64,000 nucleotides of DNA from Synoicihabitans lomoniglobus (GTDB lineage Bacteria > Verrucomicrobiota > Verrucomicrobiia > Opitutales > Opitutaceae), in NCBI RefSeq assembly GCF_029023725.1, contig NZ_CP119075.1:3529501-3593500 (forward strand). The letters run 5' to 3'. How positions within the stretch are numbered: the first letter of the stretch is position 1; each line of letters opens with the position of its first letter. Of the stretch, positions 16,579 through 26,532 are shown piece after piece. The position numbers and the translations under genes are program-made. The notes beneath the pieces were generated by a model that saw only the letters and a list, made by a program, of their open reading frames with translations, did not search any database and was not told the origin of the DNA.

Positions 16579-18393
16579 TCAGATGTTGCCGCGGCTCAGT
16601 TCGCCGATCAGGTGGTCGGACGCCCGCCAGGCCAGCGCCATGAGCGAGAGAGTGGGATTCTTGTCGGCGTTGGACACAAACGGCGCGCCGTCGGTGAGGT
16701 AAAGATTGGGCACGTCCCACGTGCGGCTCCAGGCATCGACCACGGACTTCCGCCGGGTGGAGCCCATGATCGCGCCCCCCACTTCATGAATGATGTCGCC
16801 GCCGGGGTGAATGGCGTCGCGACCGTGGGCCGCGGGCTGCTCCCCCCAGACTTTGCCGCCACAGGCTTCGATCAATTGCTTGAACGTCTGCTGCATGTGG
16901 ACCACCTGATTGAGCTCGTGGTCGGACCATTGCCAATGGAACCGCAAAACCGGGATGCCCCACTTGTCCTTCACCACGGGATCGAGCTCGCAGAAGGTGC
17001 CCTCGTTGGGGATCATCTCACCGCGACCGGAGAACGAGATGAACGAACCGTGGTAGCGGCGCACATCGTCCTTGAATTTGCGCCCCCAGGTGCCGCCGCC
17101 GTTGAGCGGCTCCAGCCCCGCGCCGACATCGAGCTTGGGCTGACCGCGGGCGGTATTGAACTCGATGTGGTAGCCGCGCGCGAAGTTGAGCTTGCCCGCC
17201 AGCTGTTGCTGATAGAGCCACCACGGGGCGTAAACGTGGGCGCCGCCGGCACCGTCCTCGTTGAGCGGGGGCAGGTTTTCGAGCAGCGGAATTTGTCCGC
17301 CCAGTTTCGCCCCCACCGTATCCATAAGATACTTACCGACCAATCCGGTCGAGTTGGCGATGCCGTCGGGAAAGACTACGGAACGCGAGTTGAGCATGAT
17401 CCGCACGGTCTCGGCCGCGCCCGCCGCCAACACCACGGCGCGACCGCGCGCCTGCACTTCGTCGCCGGTGGTCTTGTCGATGAAAATGACGCCGGTGGCT
17501 TTGCCGTTTGAATCGGTGGTCACTTCCCGCGCCATCGCGTTGGGCACGATGTCGAGGTTGCCCGTGGCCAACGCGGGCGGCAGGTGCACGGTGGTGGACT
17601 GGTAGGTCGCCTTGATCGAGCAACCGCGACCGCAGGGCGTGGCCCAGAAACAAGCGGCGCGCGACTGCATGGACTCGCGGAGGATGCGTTGCGCCTTGGG
17701 ATTGTTCGGATGCAGCTTGGCGGGAATGTTCTCCGCATCCTGCCGTTGGGTGAGCACGGCGCGGTGGGCGGCGACGATGGGCACGCCAATTTTTTGAGCC
17801 CGTTGTTGCACGAGCCGTTCGCCCACCCGCGGCGCCGGGGGCGGCAGCAGCACGCCGGGAGGCGAGTCGGGCGTGTTTTCCATCCCGTCGTTGTTGCCAT
17901 AGACGCCGATCAACTGCTCGACCCGATCGTAATACGGCGCGAGATCGTCATAGTCGATCGGCCAATCGAAGCCCAGGCCGTCCCGGCTGCGCGGTTTGAA
18001 ATCGTAGGGACCGTTGCGAAAAGACAGCCGTCCCCAGTGGTTGGTGCGTCCGCCCATCATGCGGGGCCGCCACCACTTGAACTGGTTTTCCCGTCCGGCG
18101 GAGGCCCGCACGTAGGGCTCGCCGGGCACGGTCCACCCGCCGTCGACGGTGGAATCGTAAAAACCAAACGGCTTGTCCGTGGTGCTCGCGCCGCGCAGGG
18201 GGGCCGAGGAGCCGACCTTGAACATCGGCGTTTCTGTCACCGGTTCATAACTACGGCCGGCCTCCAGCATGAGCACTTTGACGCCCTCCATCGTGAGGGT
18301 GTAGGCGGACTGTCCTCCCGCGGCGCCGGAGCCAACGACGATCACATCGTATTCGGGTTTGATTTGAGAGGCGGAAATAACGGGCATGGGCAA
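16579..18393 (-). CDS. GMC-family FAD oxidoreductase (sugar dehydrogenase-like)
   Basis: This 604-aa protein has the FAD-binding motif VVGSGAAGGQ at about residues 20-29, followed by E44. The MMGGRTNHWGRLS segment is typical of the flavin-attachment loop. CGRGCSIKATY lies mid-protein. The C-terminal GMC block has IIHEVGGAIMG (candidate catalytic His), then NLYLTDGAPF and NPTLSLMALA. It fits the subgroup that works with a subunit 3-like partner, such as gluconate 2-dehydrogenase and glucoside 3-dehydrogenases, oxidising a sugar hydroxyl in the periplasm. It has no signal of its own, so it probably rides on the Tat signal of the next gene. DUF1080 upstream (3-keto-disaccharide hydrolase family) supports a 3-keto-sugar role; that is inference. 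Confidence 0.88.
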   Translation of the reverse strand: MPMPVISASQIKPEYDVIVVGSGAAGGQSAYTLTMEGVKVLMLEAGRSYEPVTETPMFKVGSSAPLRGASTTDKPFGFYDSTVDGGWTVPGEPYVRASAGRENQFKWWRPRMMGGRTNHWGRLSFRNGPYDFKPRSRDGLGFDWPIDYDDLAPYYDRVEQLIGVYGNNDGMENTPDSPPGVLLPPPAPRVGERLVQQRAQKIGVPIVAAHRAVLTQRQDAENIPAKLHPNNPKAQRILRESMQSRAACFWATPCGRGCSIKATYQSTTVHLPPALATGNLDIVPNAMAREVTTDSNGKATGVIFIDKTTGDEVQARGRAVVLAAGAAETVRIMLNSRSVVFPDGIANSTGLVGKYLMDTVGAKLGGQIPLLENLPPLNEDGAGGAHVYAPWWLYQQQLAGKLNFARGYHIEFNTARGQPKLDVGAGLEPLNGGGTWGRKFKDDVRRYHGSFISFSGRGEMIPNEGTFCELDPVVKDKWGIPVLRFHWQWSDHELNQVVHMQQTFKQLIEACGGKVWGEQPAAHGRDAIHPGGDIIHEVGGAIMGSTRRKSVVDAWSRTWDVPNLYLTDGAPFVSNADKNPTLSLMALAWRASDHLIGELSRGNI

Positions 18394-18485
18394 AGAAAAA
18401 TTCGGGGAGTCGGGGACGGGGGAAAAGCGGAACGACGCGGGTGGCCCACGGTTTACCGGGAGCGCGAACGAACGGAAACGACTAC

Positions 18486-19184
18486 TCAGTCGGTGATTTT
18501 CAACTGGATGTCCTTGTAGAACATCACGCTTCCGGGGTCGTGTCCCTGCAGGGCAAACGTGCCCGATCCAAGTTTACGGCCGGGCATGTTTTTGAGGGCG
18601 GTGGCGGGATCGAAGTCCCGGGGCTGGGTCCAATCCACGGTGGTTTCACCGTTCACTTTCAGAATGACGCGGTTGCCATCAACCTTGATGAAATAGTCGA
18701 ACCACTCGCCGTCGGTGCTGGGCGCGCGGTCGCGCACGGTGTTGGCCAGACTGCCGGGCGGAATCTCCTCTCCGTCGGCCAGCGCGAGCACATTGACGAC
18801 GCCGTAAAGGCTGCCCGTTTTCTTGGGATCGCGGTGCGTGCTGTTGACCTGGCACTCAAAACCCACCGTCGGCCAGCCGGTCGCCTGATACTGGGTGTGA
18901 AAATAAACGCCCCCGTTGGCCTGCGGCAGCGTCTTCACCTTGGCCTTGAGCTCAAAGTTACGGATGTCCGGAGCGCCGGTCTCTCCCACGTAAAAAAGGT
19001 GGGCGCGTCCGTCGCTCACTTTCAGAGTGCCGTTTTCCACGCTGAAGGAACCCGGCTTTTCCTCAGTGGGTTTCCAGCCCGTGAGATCACGGCCGTTGAA
19101 GATGGAGACAAAGCCATCGTCGGCCGCGACGGCGAACGACGCGACGGCGGTGAGGATGACCAACAGGGAGAGTTGCTTTTTCAT
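18486..19184 (-). CDS. DUF1080 / 3-keto-disaccharide hydrolase family protein
   Basis: This 232-aa protein has a signal peptide (MKKQLSLLVILTAVASFAVAA). The body is a jelly-roll domain: FVSIFNGRDLTGWK at the start, ENGTLKVSD, GVYFHTQY, FECQVN, and WFDYFIKVDGNRVILKVNG, closing with GTFALQGHDPGSVMFYKDIQLK. These are the landmarks of DUF1080 (PF06439), some members of which hydrolyse 3-keto-disaccharides or 3-keto-glycosides. It would act in the periplasm. It sits between a sugar isomerase-like gene and a GMC dehydrogenase, the enzyme class that makes 3-keto sugars, so the two could work in sequence. The substrate is unknown. Confidence 0.85.
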   Translation of the reverse strand: MKKQLSLLVILTAVASFAVAADDGFVSIFNGRDLTGWKPTEEKPGSFSVENGTLKVSDGRAHLFYVGETGAPDIRNFELKAKVKTLPQANGGVYFHTQYQATGWPTVGFECQVNSTHRDPKKTGSLYGVVNVLALADGEEIPPGSLANTVRDRAPSTDGEWFDYFIKVDGNRVILKVNGETTVDWTQPRDFDPATALKNMPGRKLGSGTFALQGHDPGSVMFYKDIQLKITD

Positions 19185-19224
19185 GGCGTTATCGAGCGGT
19201 TAAATCGGGGTTCGGGAATGGCGG

Positions 19225-20856
19225 TCAAAAGGGGCTGCCGTCGGCGCGGGTGCCGCAATAGCTGACGGTGATGCCGAGTTCGTGCGCCAAGGCCGCACGG
19301 GCTTGCAGTGTCGCATCCGCCTCGTCGGCCGAATGGGCATAGGCCACCTGCACGTGGTTGGCCTGGTGGCGCGCCATCATTTGGTCACGACTCACACCGT
19401 AGGTCACCGCGTGCATGATCGGCCATTGGTAGGTGGTGGCCTGCCAACGCCGTTCGGTCTCCTCCGCCGGCAGTTCGACCACTTTGCCGCGGCCGATGTC
19501 GAGATTGAGCCGACCGTCCGTCACGTAGATGCGCGACCACACGATCTCGCCCGGCTTGGCCACGCCGCGCAGCGAGCCGCCACCGAGGCGGAAATACATG
19601 GGCGGTTGCCGATGCGAATCCGAGCCGGCCCAGCCTCCGACGTGATGCGCGGGCGGCGCGGAGCCCGAGATCAACCAAACCCACACGTAGTCGTCCACCG
19701 TGCCGGAGGCGTCCCGGTCGCCCCACCGGAGGTCGTGCAAGGTCGTCTCGACCGGTTGCTTCATGGCCCGGTGCACGCGGTTGATCAGCAGACCGTCCAG
19801 GCCCGCACACTCATCGACTTCGTTGAAATGCACGATCGCCTCACCTGCCCGAATGATGGAACCGTCGGCCCGCGCGACCGGTGGTCGATCATCGTTGTTG
19901 AGCGTGCCTTCCGCCAGGTCCGAGGCCGGCAGCAGATCCTTCAGGCCTTGCTGATACTGAATACCAATCGTTTCGCAGCCAAACTCATCAGCGATGCGCA
20001 CCGCCGCGATGTAGAGTTTACACTGCTGCAACACCTGATCCTCGGTGAGCTCCGTGGCGGAATCGGTCCCGAAATGAAATGTCAGGCCTTTGGCCAGATA
20101 CCACTCCAACACCGCGCGCGCCTCGGCCTCGGGGACCTCGGTCGTGGCATAGTAGAGCGCCGATTGCGAAAGCCGTTCCTTGAAGACGCCGCAGGGAAAC
20201 AACAGCGCATCGGGAATGATCGCGTTGAACATGCCCATGCAGCCTTCGTCGAACACGCCCATGATCGACTTGTGCCGCCGCAGATCCGCCGCGATCACCG
20301 CCGCCACCCGCTGGGCCTCGGGCGGGAGACTCTCCGCCTCGAAGGGATGCACATGGGCAATCTCGTGACCGCACACCCCGGCACTCAGCCACGCACTTAA
20401 CTTCTCCCGGAACATGTCGTCCTCAAACGACTCGCTCCACAACGTGGAGTAACGCACCCCCGCCTTGGTCAGGGAACCATTGAGATTCAACATGCCCACC
20501 AATCCCGGTGCTTCGCCGCTCCAATTGGCCACCGTCAGAATCGGACCCCGGTGCGAAATCAATCCGGCCAGCACGTGATGCGAATACTGCCAAACCGACT
20601 CCGCCACGATCACCCGCGCCGTCGGTGGCAGATCGGCAAAAATCGCCATGCCCTGCTTTTGCGAGCTGATGAAACCGTGTCCAGCCGCCTTATCAAACGG
20701 ATGCGCGCGCACGATCCGGGCGCCGAGCGACTCGACCACCTGGTGGAGTTTCTTTTCCATCGCCACCTGGCCCGGCCAGCAGGCCACATTCGCGCTGGGT
20801 CGCAGATCGCCATTGGCAACGAGGTAAACGAGGGAGGGAGAATCGGAGGTGCTCAT
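19225..20856 (-). CDS. L-fucose/L-arabinose isomerase family-like protein
   Basis: This 543-aa cytoplasmic protein has no signal peptide. Its alternating alpha/beta N-terminal half ([58 protein letters not shown]) and a C-terminal beta part ending [13 protein letters not shown] resemble the L-fucose isomerase fold. I recognise the family by overall pattern only and cannot place the metal-binding residues with certainty. It lies 11 nt downstream of an FGGY sugar kinase in the same direction; an aldose-ketose isomerase plus a ketose kinase is the standard two-step entry of a sugar into metabolism. It could act on fucose, rhamnose or a related deoxy sugar. Confidence 0.6.
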   Translation of the reverse strand: MSTSDSPSLVYLVANGDLRPSANVACWPGQVAMEKKLHQVVESLGARIVRAHPFDKAAGHGFISSQKQGMAIFADLPPTARVIVAESVWQYSHHVLAGLISHRGPILTVANWSGEAPGLVGMLNLNGSLTKAGVRYSTLWSESFEDDMFREKLSAWLSAGVCGHEIAHVHPFEAESLPPEAQRVAAVIAADLRRHKSIMGVFDEGCMGMFNAIIPDALLFPCGVFKERLSQSALYYATTEVPEAEARAVLEWYLAKGLTFHFGTDSATELTEDQVLQQCKLYIAAVRIADEFGCETIGIQYQQGLKDLLPASDLAEGTLNNDDRPPVARADGSIIRAGEAIVHFNEVDECAGLDGLLINRVHRAMKQPVETTLHDLRWGDRDASGTVDDYVWVWLISGSAPPAHHVGGWAGSDSHRQPPMYFRLGGGSLRGVAKPGEIVWSRIYVTDGRLNLDIGRGKVVELPAEETERRWQATTYQWPIMHAVTYGVSRDQMMARHQANHVQVAYAHSADEADATLQARAALAHELGITVSYCGTRADGSPF

Positions 20857-20867
20857 GATGGATAAAT

Positions 20868-22532
20868 TCAGTTCAGGTTCATCAGACGCCGGTAGGCGCG
20901 AAAGTCGGCGTGCTGCCGGTGGAATACTTTGTATTTGTTATCGTGATACTTTGCGACGCGACCGCGCCGGGGGCGGATCACTTCGCCCGCCGCGTTGAGC
21001 GCGCTCATGGCCGCCATGACCGTGCCATGGTGGCCGGCCGCGACGGCTCCCAGCACGGCGGCACCGGCCAACACGGCCTCGGATTCACGCGGCAAGACGA
21101 GCGTGCAGCCGGTGATGTCGGCGTGCTCCCGCAGAAAGACCGGGTTCTTGGTGCCACCGCCGCAGACCATGAGCGTGTTGATGGCATAGCCCCGCGCGTT
21201 CATCGTTTCAATGATGTGGCGCGTGCCGTGCGCCACCGCCTGGATCGTGGCCAGATACAGTCGGGCCAGATCCTCGAGCGTGGCGGAGAGCGTCAGCCCT
21301 GCGATACTACCGCGCAAACTGGCGTCAGCTCGCGGGGAACGGTTGCCGTGAAAGTCCGGCTGCACGTGCAGATCGCGCGTGAGCTCCGCCGGATGAGAAA
21401 CCCCTTCCGCCGTCGCCATGTCGTCCAGTCGGGCATTGAGCAATTGGTAGGGCGTCTGCCCGGCGCGCTTCGCGGCCGTCTTCAGTTTGCCCGCCGCGCC
21501 GTGGGTAAAAATGACATGATCAATCAGCGCGCCGGTGGCCGATTGTCCGCCCTCGGTCAGCCAGAAATCCGGCACCATGGCCGATAGATACGGTCCCCAG
21601 ACCCCGCGGATGAAGCGCGGCTCGGGCGATACCGCCATGTGACAACTCGACGTGCCGCCAATCAACGCGAGGCGTCGATTGAGACCGGCTGCCGTGATCG
21701 CCTTGGCTCCCGTGCGGGCGCCGAGCATGCCGAGCCCACCGGCGTGCGCATCAATGATGGCGACAGCGACCGGCGTGCCGACGGCGAGTCCGAGTTCCCG
21801 GGCTGCTTGCGTCGTGAGCCCATCGCCCAGCGGCTCGCCCATTGGGCGGATGCGTTGACCGATACGCGCAAAGTTTTCCTCCACCAGGTCGTCCAGTCCA
21901 ATGCCCTTAAAGAAGGGACGATCCCACCCTTCCCCCTCGCTGCCCCGGTGTCCGAGATAAGTCCATTTGCACACCGTCGTGCACAGCGAGCGCGTGTCAT
22001 CCCCCGTGGCGCGGTAGGTGAGGAAATCCGGCAGATCCAAAAATCGCGCCGTGCGTTGCCAGGTGTCCGGCAGGTTTTCTTTCAACCAACACAGCTTGGG
22101 CGTCTGCATTTCCGGCGACACCGCCCCGCCGACATAACGCAGCACGGTCGACGAACGGGCGTTGATGCGATCGGCCTGCGGCATCGCGCGGTGGTCCATC
22201 CACACGATCACATTTTGCGCGTCGCGTCCCGTCGTGCTCACGGAAACGGGTCGGTCATCGGCATCGAGTGCCACCAACGAACACGTCGCATCAAATCCGA
22301 TACCCGCGATGGCCTGGGCTTTGACACCGGAAAGGCTCAGCGCCTGCCGCACCGCTTTGCCGCAGGCCCGCCAGATGTCTTCGGAGGACTGCTCCACGTG
22401 ATCGGCAGTCGGCTTCCACATCGCGATCGCCTGACTGGCAGTCGCCACCGTGCGTCCCGTCGCGTCAAAGATACCCGCCCGCGCACTACCCGTGCCGACG
22501 TCGATGCCCAAGTAATAGGTGTCACTTTTCAT
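20868..22532 (-). CDS. FGGY-family carbohydrate kinase (ribulokinase-like)
   Basis: This 554-aa protein has the N-terminal phosphate-binding motif [17 protein letters not shown] and [18 protein letters not shown] carries the substrate aspartate region. The C-terminal domain shows [28 protein letters not shown] and [10 protein letters not shown], the second ATP-binding motif. The sequence pattern is closest to the D-ribulokinase-like FGGY subgroup, also the size of AraB. It phosphorylates a ketose in the cytoplasm. It lies 9 nt after the DUF3748 gene and 11 nt before the isomerase-like gene, so all three are probably on one message. The sugar is undetermined. Confidence 0.85.
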   Translation of the reverse strand: MKSDTYYLGIDVGTGSARAGIFDATGRTVATASQAIAMWKPTADHVEQSSEDIWRACGKAVRQALSLSGVKAQAIAGIGFDATCSLVALDADDRPVSVSTTGRDAQNVIVWMDHRAMPQADRINARSSTVLRYVGGAVSPEMQTPKLCWLKENLPDTWQRTARFLDLPDFLTYRATGDDTRSLCTTVCKWTYLGHRGSEGEGWDRPFFKGIGLDDLVEENFARIGQRIRPMGEPLGDGLTTQAARELGLAVGTPVAVAIIDAHAGGLGMLGARTGAKAITAAGLNRRLALIGGTSSCHMAVSPEPRFIRGVWGPYLSAMVPDFWLTEGGQSATGALIDHVIFTHGAAGKLKTAAKRAGQTPYQLLNARLDDMATAEGVSHPAELTRDLHVQPDFHGNRSPRADASLRGSIAGLTLSATLEDLARLYLATIQAVAHGTRHIIETMNARGYAINTLMVCGGGTKNPVFLREHADITGCTLVLPRESEAVLAGAAVLGAVAAGHHGTVMAAMSALNAAGEVIRPRRGRVAKYHDNKYKVFHRQHADFRAYRRLMNLN

Positions 22533-22541
22533 AACCTCAAC

Positions 22542-23924
22542 TCACATGCTGTTCGCGTTGGATTCGCCTCCTGCGGCGACCACAAAAATCTGTTGAAACC
22601 CATCGACCACCCGCGTGAACGCGATGGTGCGACCATCGGGCGAAAACACACACGCCTCCGCCGATGGCACCCGATCCCCGGCCGCGCGCTCCGTGAGTCG
22701 GCGCGTGCCGCCGGAGGCGACGTCGGTGACGCACACGCTGCCGTCCATTACGTGCGCGATGCGGCGACCGTCGGGGCTCCACGTGAAGGCCGACGCCACG
22801 CCCTGCGAATTGCGCGTCACCTGCCGGGGTGCACCGCCGCGCGGCGACACCGTCCAGAGTTGAGCCTCGCCCGCGTCGTCCCGCATGAGAAATGCAATCG
22901 CGGCACCATCCGGCGATACGCGCAGCCAGTGCCGTGGCACGGCCGCCACGCCCCGATGCCGTCGCTCGCTGGTGAAGGTGAGGCGGCGTTGGCTGACACC
23001 GCGTGGCGGCGCGGGCCGCGTGGTCGCGCTACCCTGCAGCGGGGCCGCCCCCGCCCGGGTGAGCTCTGCGGGCAAATCAACGATGAAGACTTCGGCGTGG
23101 GTTTGGCCGTCGGCCGCCGTGACCAAGCCTTGAAAGGCAAGCGCCCGCGCCTGGCGTTGACCGTCGGCCCGTTCATACCCGTCGTGCCCGACCCAACCTT
23201 CCTCGAAGGCCTTGCTGATCTCGTCCGAACCGGGTTGGGGCTCCGCGACGGTGCGCGTCACCACGACCGAAAACCAATCGCCGTCGTGGTTGCGCGGATG
23301 GGATGCAGGCACGCGCACCGGACCGGCGGGCACCGCGACGCCCACATTGCGCTGATTCGGTTCGTGCGCCGGTGAGTCCGGAGCGGCATCGAGCTGCGCC
23401 AACACGTCGTCTTCGTAGGTAAAACTCACCCATTGTCCGTCCGGGCTGAATACATGCACATGCGAACCACCGCGCAGCGCGCCCGCCACGAATGGCGGCG
23501 CGTAGGTCATGGCGTCGAGGGACCGCGAGACCCCGGGGCGATCCACCTCGACCAGCGCACCACGTCGGCGGGAGAACCCGTAGCTCCAATCGGCGGTCGG
23601 CTGCTCCGGGCCGTGAATGAACACGACCCGCTCCGCCGTGGGACTGTAAGTCACCACGCCGCAGTGCGCCCCCTGCCGGGACGTGTAAAGGCGTTGCACC
23701 TCACCCGTCGTCAGCCGCACGCGTTCAATGAAAACGCCGTCGAAACCGTCGGTGCGCGTGTCGTAAACAAGCCACGCGCCATCGGGCGACCAGACATTGA
23801 CGTTGGTCAACACGTGCCCTTGGGCCGCGTGCGTAAGTTGTCGCTCCACGTGGAAAGGGGGGTTCGCCGCCGCGATCGCCGCGCTCATGGCCAGGGGTAA
23901 AACCAGTGCGCCGCGCCGGTTCAT
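22542..23924 (-). CDS. DUF3748 (YidR-like) exported beta-propeller protein
   Basis: This 460-aa protein has a signal peptide ([20 protein letters not shown]). It is built of TolB/WD-like blades: NVWSPDGAWLVYDTR, VVTYSPTAERVVFI, VFSPDGQWVSFTYEDD, RVSPDGAAIAFLMRD, FTWSPDGRRIAHV and VFSPDGRTIAFTR, about six to seven in all. The first blade with its L-T-N-V-N-V-W-S-P-D-G-x-W-L-V-Y-D opening fits DUF3748, whose E. coli member is YidR. The biochemical role is unknown; the placement between a sialidase-fold protein and a sugar kinase suggests a part in glycan capture or processing. It overlaps the stop of the upstream gene by 4 nt (ATGA), so translation is coupled. Confidence 0.7.
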   Translation of the reverse strand: MNRRGALVLPLAMSAAIAAANPPFHVERQLTHAAQGHVLTNVNVWSPDGAWLVYDTRTDGFDGVFIERVRLTTGEVQRLYTSRQGAHCGVVTYSPTAERVVFIHGPEQPTADWSYGFSRRRGALVEVDRPGVSRSLDAMTYAPPFVAGALRGGSHVHVFSPDGQWVSFTYEDDVLAQLDAAPDSPAHEPNQRNVGVAVPAGPVRVPASHPRNHDGDWFSVVVTRTVAEPQPGSDEISKAFEEGWVGHDGYERADGQRQARALAFQGLVTAADGQTHAEVFIVDLPAELTRAGAAPLQGSATTRPAPPRGVSQRRLTFTSERRHRGVAAVPRHWLRVSPDGAAIAFLMRDDAGEAQLWTVSPRGGAPRQVTRNSQGVASAFTWSPDGRRIAHVMDGSVCVTDVASGGTRRLTERAAGDRVPSAEACVFSPDGRTIAFTRVVDGFQQIFVVAAGGESNANSM

Positions 23925-25006
23925 GAATCGAACTTCCGCGGGTCGAGCACCACGTGGCGGACCTTTTCGCGACGCCAGGTGTAGGTGATGTGAACGAGAC
24001 CATCGCTCGTTTGGATCACGGCGGGATAGGAGTAGCCGTGCTTGGCGTCATCGGTTTCAAGCACCGCAACATCGTGCCACGCGACACCGTCGTCGGAAAT
24101 GGCCACGTTGAGCGGCGAGCGCGGACCGCCCCAACCGTTGGCCAGACGCGTGGTCGGATTGTAAACCAACAACTGTCGACCATCGGCCAAGGTCACCGCG
24201 TCGGTGCCCGAGTTGGGATTCGGCAGCTCCGTTGCGGTCATCGCGCTCCACGTGCGACCCTGGTCGGCCGACCAACTCGTGGTCACGACACTTTCCTTGC
24301 TGCGGCAGAGGACCTGCAATCGACCGTCTTCGTGAAACAAAACACTGGGCTGGATGGCGTTGAACTCATCCTGCGTATTGATCGGGCCGACGATGGTCCA
24401 CGTGCGTCCGAGGTCGCGGGTGAGCTCGAGGTGCACCGTCCATCCCGTCTCCTCGCTTTCGGCGCTCGAGGGACAAACTATGGTGCCGTCGGCCAGTTGC
24501 ACCGGCTTGTTCTTGATCGGTCCCAACACGCCCTCCGGCAAACGTTGCGGGGTGGACCAGTTGCGGCCGTCGTCGGTCGAGGTCATGAGCATGCCCCACC
24601 AGTCCCGGGGATTCGGTCCAGCCTTGTAGAACAACATGAGCGGACCGCGGCGCGGTTGAAAAAGCACGGGGTTCCACGTCGGATGCCGCGCGGCCGTGCC
24701 GTCCGTCTTATAATACTGAATACCATCGGCCACCTCGACCGGCGGGGTCCAACCCTTGGCCTCGTGGCGCGACAACCAGATGCCGACATCCCGGTTCTTT
24801 TCGTGCGTGCCCCCGAAGAACGCGGCCAGCACCGTTCCGCGCGTGGTCTCCACGATGGTGGAGGCGTGGCACTGGGGAAATGGCGCCTCGTCGTAAATGA
24901 AGCCCGCCTCGACCACCGGTGAAGCGGCTTCGACCCGGCCGGTCACCCATAGGCAACCCAGCAGCAGACCACGGCAAAAACGGGAAGAGAAGAAAGTCGA
25001 TTTCAT
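23921..25006 (-). CDS. Sialidase-fold (BNR/Asp-box) exported protein
   Basis: This 361-aa protein has a signal peptide ending about residue 27. Three Asp boxes (S/T-x-D-x-G-x-x-W) are visible: STDDGRNW at 143-150, TRDLGRTW at 196-203 and SADQGRTW at 246-253, plus a weaker SDDGVAWHD. These mark a six-bladed sialidase-like propeller (BNR_2 type). Conserved WNPVLF and [10 protein letters not shown] segments occur between blades. Family members include exo-sialidases and other exo-glycosidases. I cannot confirm the arginine triad and tyrosine nucleophile of true sialidases, so the substrate is open. It overlaps both neighbours by 4 nt (SSS symporter upstream, DUF3748 downstream). Confidence 0.8.
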   Translation of the reverse strand: MKSTFFSSRFCRGLLLGCLWVTGRVEAASPVVEAGFIYDEAPFPQCHASTIVETTRGTVLAAFFGGTHEKNRDVGIWLSRHEAKGWTPPVEVADGIQYYKTDGTAARHPTWNPVLFQPRRGPLMLFYKAGPNPRDWWGMLMTSTDDGRNWSTPQRLPEGVLGPIKNKPVQLADGTIVCPSSAESEETGWTVHLELTRDLGRTWTIVGPINTQDEFNAIQPSVLFHEDGRLQVLCRSKESVVTTSWSADQGRTWSAMTATELPNPNSGTDAVTLADGRQLLVYNPTTRLANGWGGPRSPLNVAISDDGVAWHDVAVLETDDAKHGYSYPAVIQTSDGLVHITYTWRREKVRHVVLDPRKFDS

Positions 25007-26508
25007 GAAGCGTTCGAGGATTTACCCCGCGGCAGGAAGGTGGTCGCCAGCAGACCGGTCAGCAGCAGCGCCGCCGTGCCGAATACGATGGTGAGAAAAC
25101 TGTGGAAGGGGCTCGCAAACGCGGCGAGCGCCCCGCCCCACTTGGGCGACAAGCTCATCCACATGATGACCAACACGCCCACCGCAACGGCGATGAGAGC
25201 CGAGGCCTTGCCGTCCGCACGGGAGAGAAACCCGAGTAGAAACAACCCGAGCATACCGCCGCCGAAAATGCCGGCCAGCGTCCACCACGCGTCGAGCGCG
25301 CTGCGCACGTTGATCATGGCGAATGCGATGATGGTGCCGAGCACACCCGATACGACCGTGGCGAAATGGAGCACCTTCATCTTCGACCGTTCGTCGGCCT
25401 GGGGCCGGGTGAAACGCAGGTAGTAATCGTTGAGAACGATGGTCGCGGTCGAGTTGAGGCTGCTCGAGATCGTGCTCATCGCGGCGGCAAAAATCGATGC
25501 CACCAGCAAACCGGTCAGACCCGACGGCAACTCCGAAACAATGAACCACGGAAACACCGAGTCACTGCGGGCCGGGTCCTGATAGACCTCGGGCAGCGCC
25601 GCCGGATTGGTCGTGTAGTAAGCAAAGAGCGCCGTGCCGATGAAGAAGAACAAGGCCGACAACGGCACGTAGAGCAGACTGCCCAGCCACACGCTCTTGC
25701 GCGCCTCGGCGTCACTTCGGGAGGTGTGGTAGCGCTGCACGTAGTTTTGATCGACGCCGAAGTTCTGCAGGTTGATGACCAGACCGTAGACCAGCACCAC
25801 CCAGAACGTCGGGCCCATGAGACTCGGGCCAAAACTGCCGAGGCTGAACTTGCCGTGCTCCGCCGCCACCGTGAACACCTGACCGGGGCCTTCGGGCAAA
25901 CCGAAGATCATCAACAATGCGCACACCACGGCCCCCAGCATGAGCACGATCGTCTGGATCGCATCGGTCCAGATCACGCCGACGATGCCTCCCACAAACG
26001 TGTAGAGCGTCGTCACCACCCCCGTGACCAGAATGATCATGCGGATGTCCCACCCCAGCAGCACATGCATGGGCAGCGCCGTGAGATAGGTCACGACACC
26101 AATGCGCGCGACCTGCGTGAGCAGATAACAGGCACTGGCGTAAATGCGGGCCCATTTGCCGAAGCGCGCCTCCAGGTGTGAATAAGCCGAGACCGTGCCG
26201 CTGTTGCGGTAAAACGGCAGGAAATACTTCACCCCGATCCACGCAGCCAACGGAATCGATAAACTGAATACAAACGAGTTCCAGTTCCCCGCGAAGGCCT
26301 TGCCGGGCAGCGCCAGAAAACTGATGCTGCTCACGTAGGTGCCCAGAATGGACAACCCCGTCACCCACCCCGGCAGACTGCCGCTCGCCGCGGTGAATCC
26401 CTCCACCGAACGACTTTTTTTCCAGAAGGAAAACCCGACGGCGAGCGTGGCGATGAAATATCCAACCAGGACCACGAGGTCCAGCGAAGTGAAGTGACTT
26501 TGGGGCAT
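25003..26508 (-). CDS. Sodium:solute symporter (SSS family)
   Basis: This 501-aa inner-membrane protein has about 13 hydrophobic helices. The first helix ([21 protein letters not shown]) and the [19 protein letters not shown] segment, which forms the sodium-binding core in TM1, are typical of SSS transporters (SglT/NanT-like/PutP). It would import a monosaccharide or sugar acid with Na+. It lies 24 nt downstream of a DHDPS/NAL-family lyase and overlaps a sialidase-fold gene by 4 nt; this lyase, symporter, sialidase grouping recalls sialic-acid loci. It is paralogous to the symporter at 38100-39647. Exact substrate unknown. Confidence 0.88.
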   Translation of the reverse strand: MPQSHFTSLDLVVLVGYFIATLAVGFSFWKKSRSVEGFTAASGSLPGWVTGLSILGTYVSSISFLALPGKAFAGNWNSFVFSLSIPLAAWIGVKYFLPFYRNSGTVSAYSHLEARFGKWARIYASACYLLTQVARIGVVTYLTALPMHVLLGWDIRMIILVTGVVTTLYTFVGGIVGVIWTDAIQTIVLMLGAVVCALLMIFGLPEGPGQVFTVAAEHGKFSLGSFGPSLMGPTFWVVLVYGLVINLQNFGVDQNYVQRYHTSRSDAEARKSVWLGSLLYVPLSALFFFIGTALFAYYTTNPAALPEVYQDPARSDSVFPWFIVSELPSGLTGLLVASIFAAAMSTISSSLNSTATIVLNDYYLRFTRPQADERSKMKVLHFATVVSGVLGTIIAFAMINVRSALDAWWTLAGIFGGGMLGLFLLGFLSRADGKASALIAVAVGVLVIMWMSLSPKWGGALAAFASPFHSFLTIVFGTAALLLTGLLATTFLPRGKSSNAS

Positions 26509-26532
26509 GAAATGAGCGGGGTCGGGCGTCGA

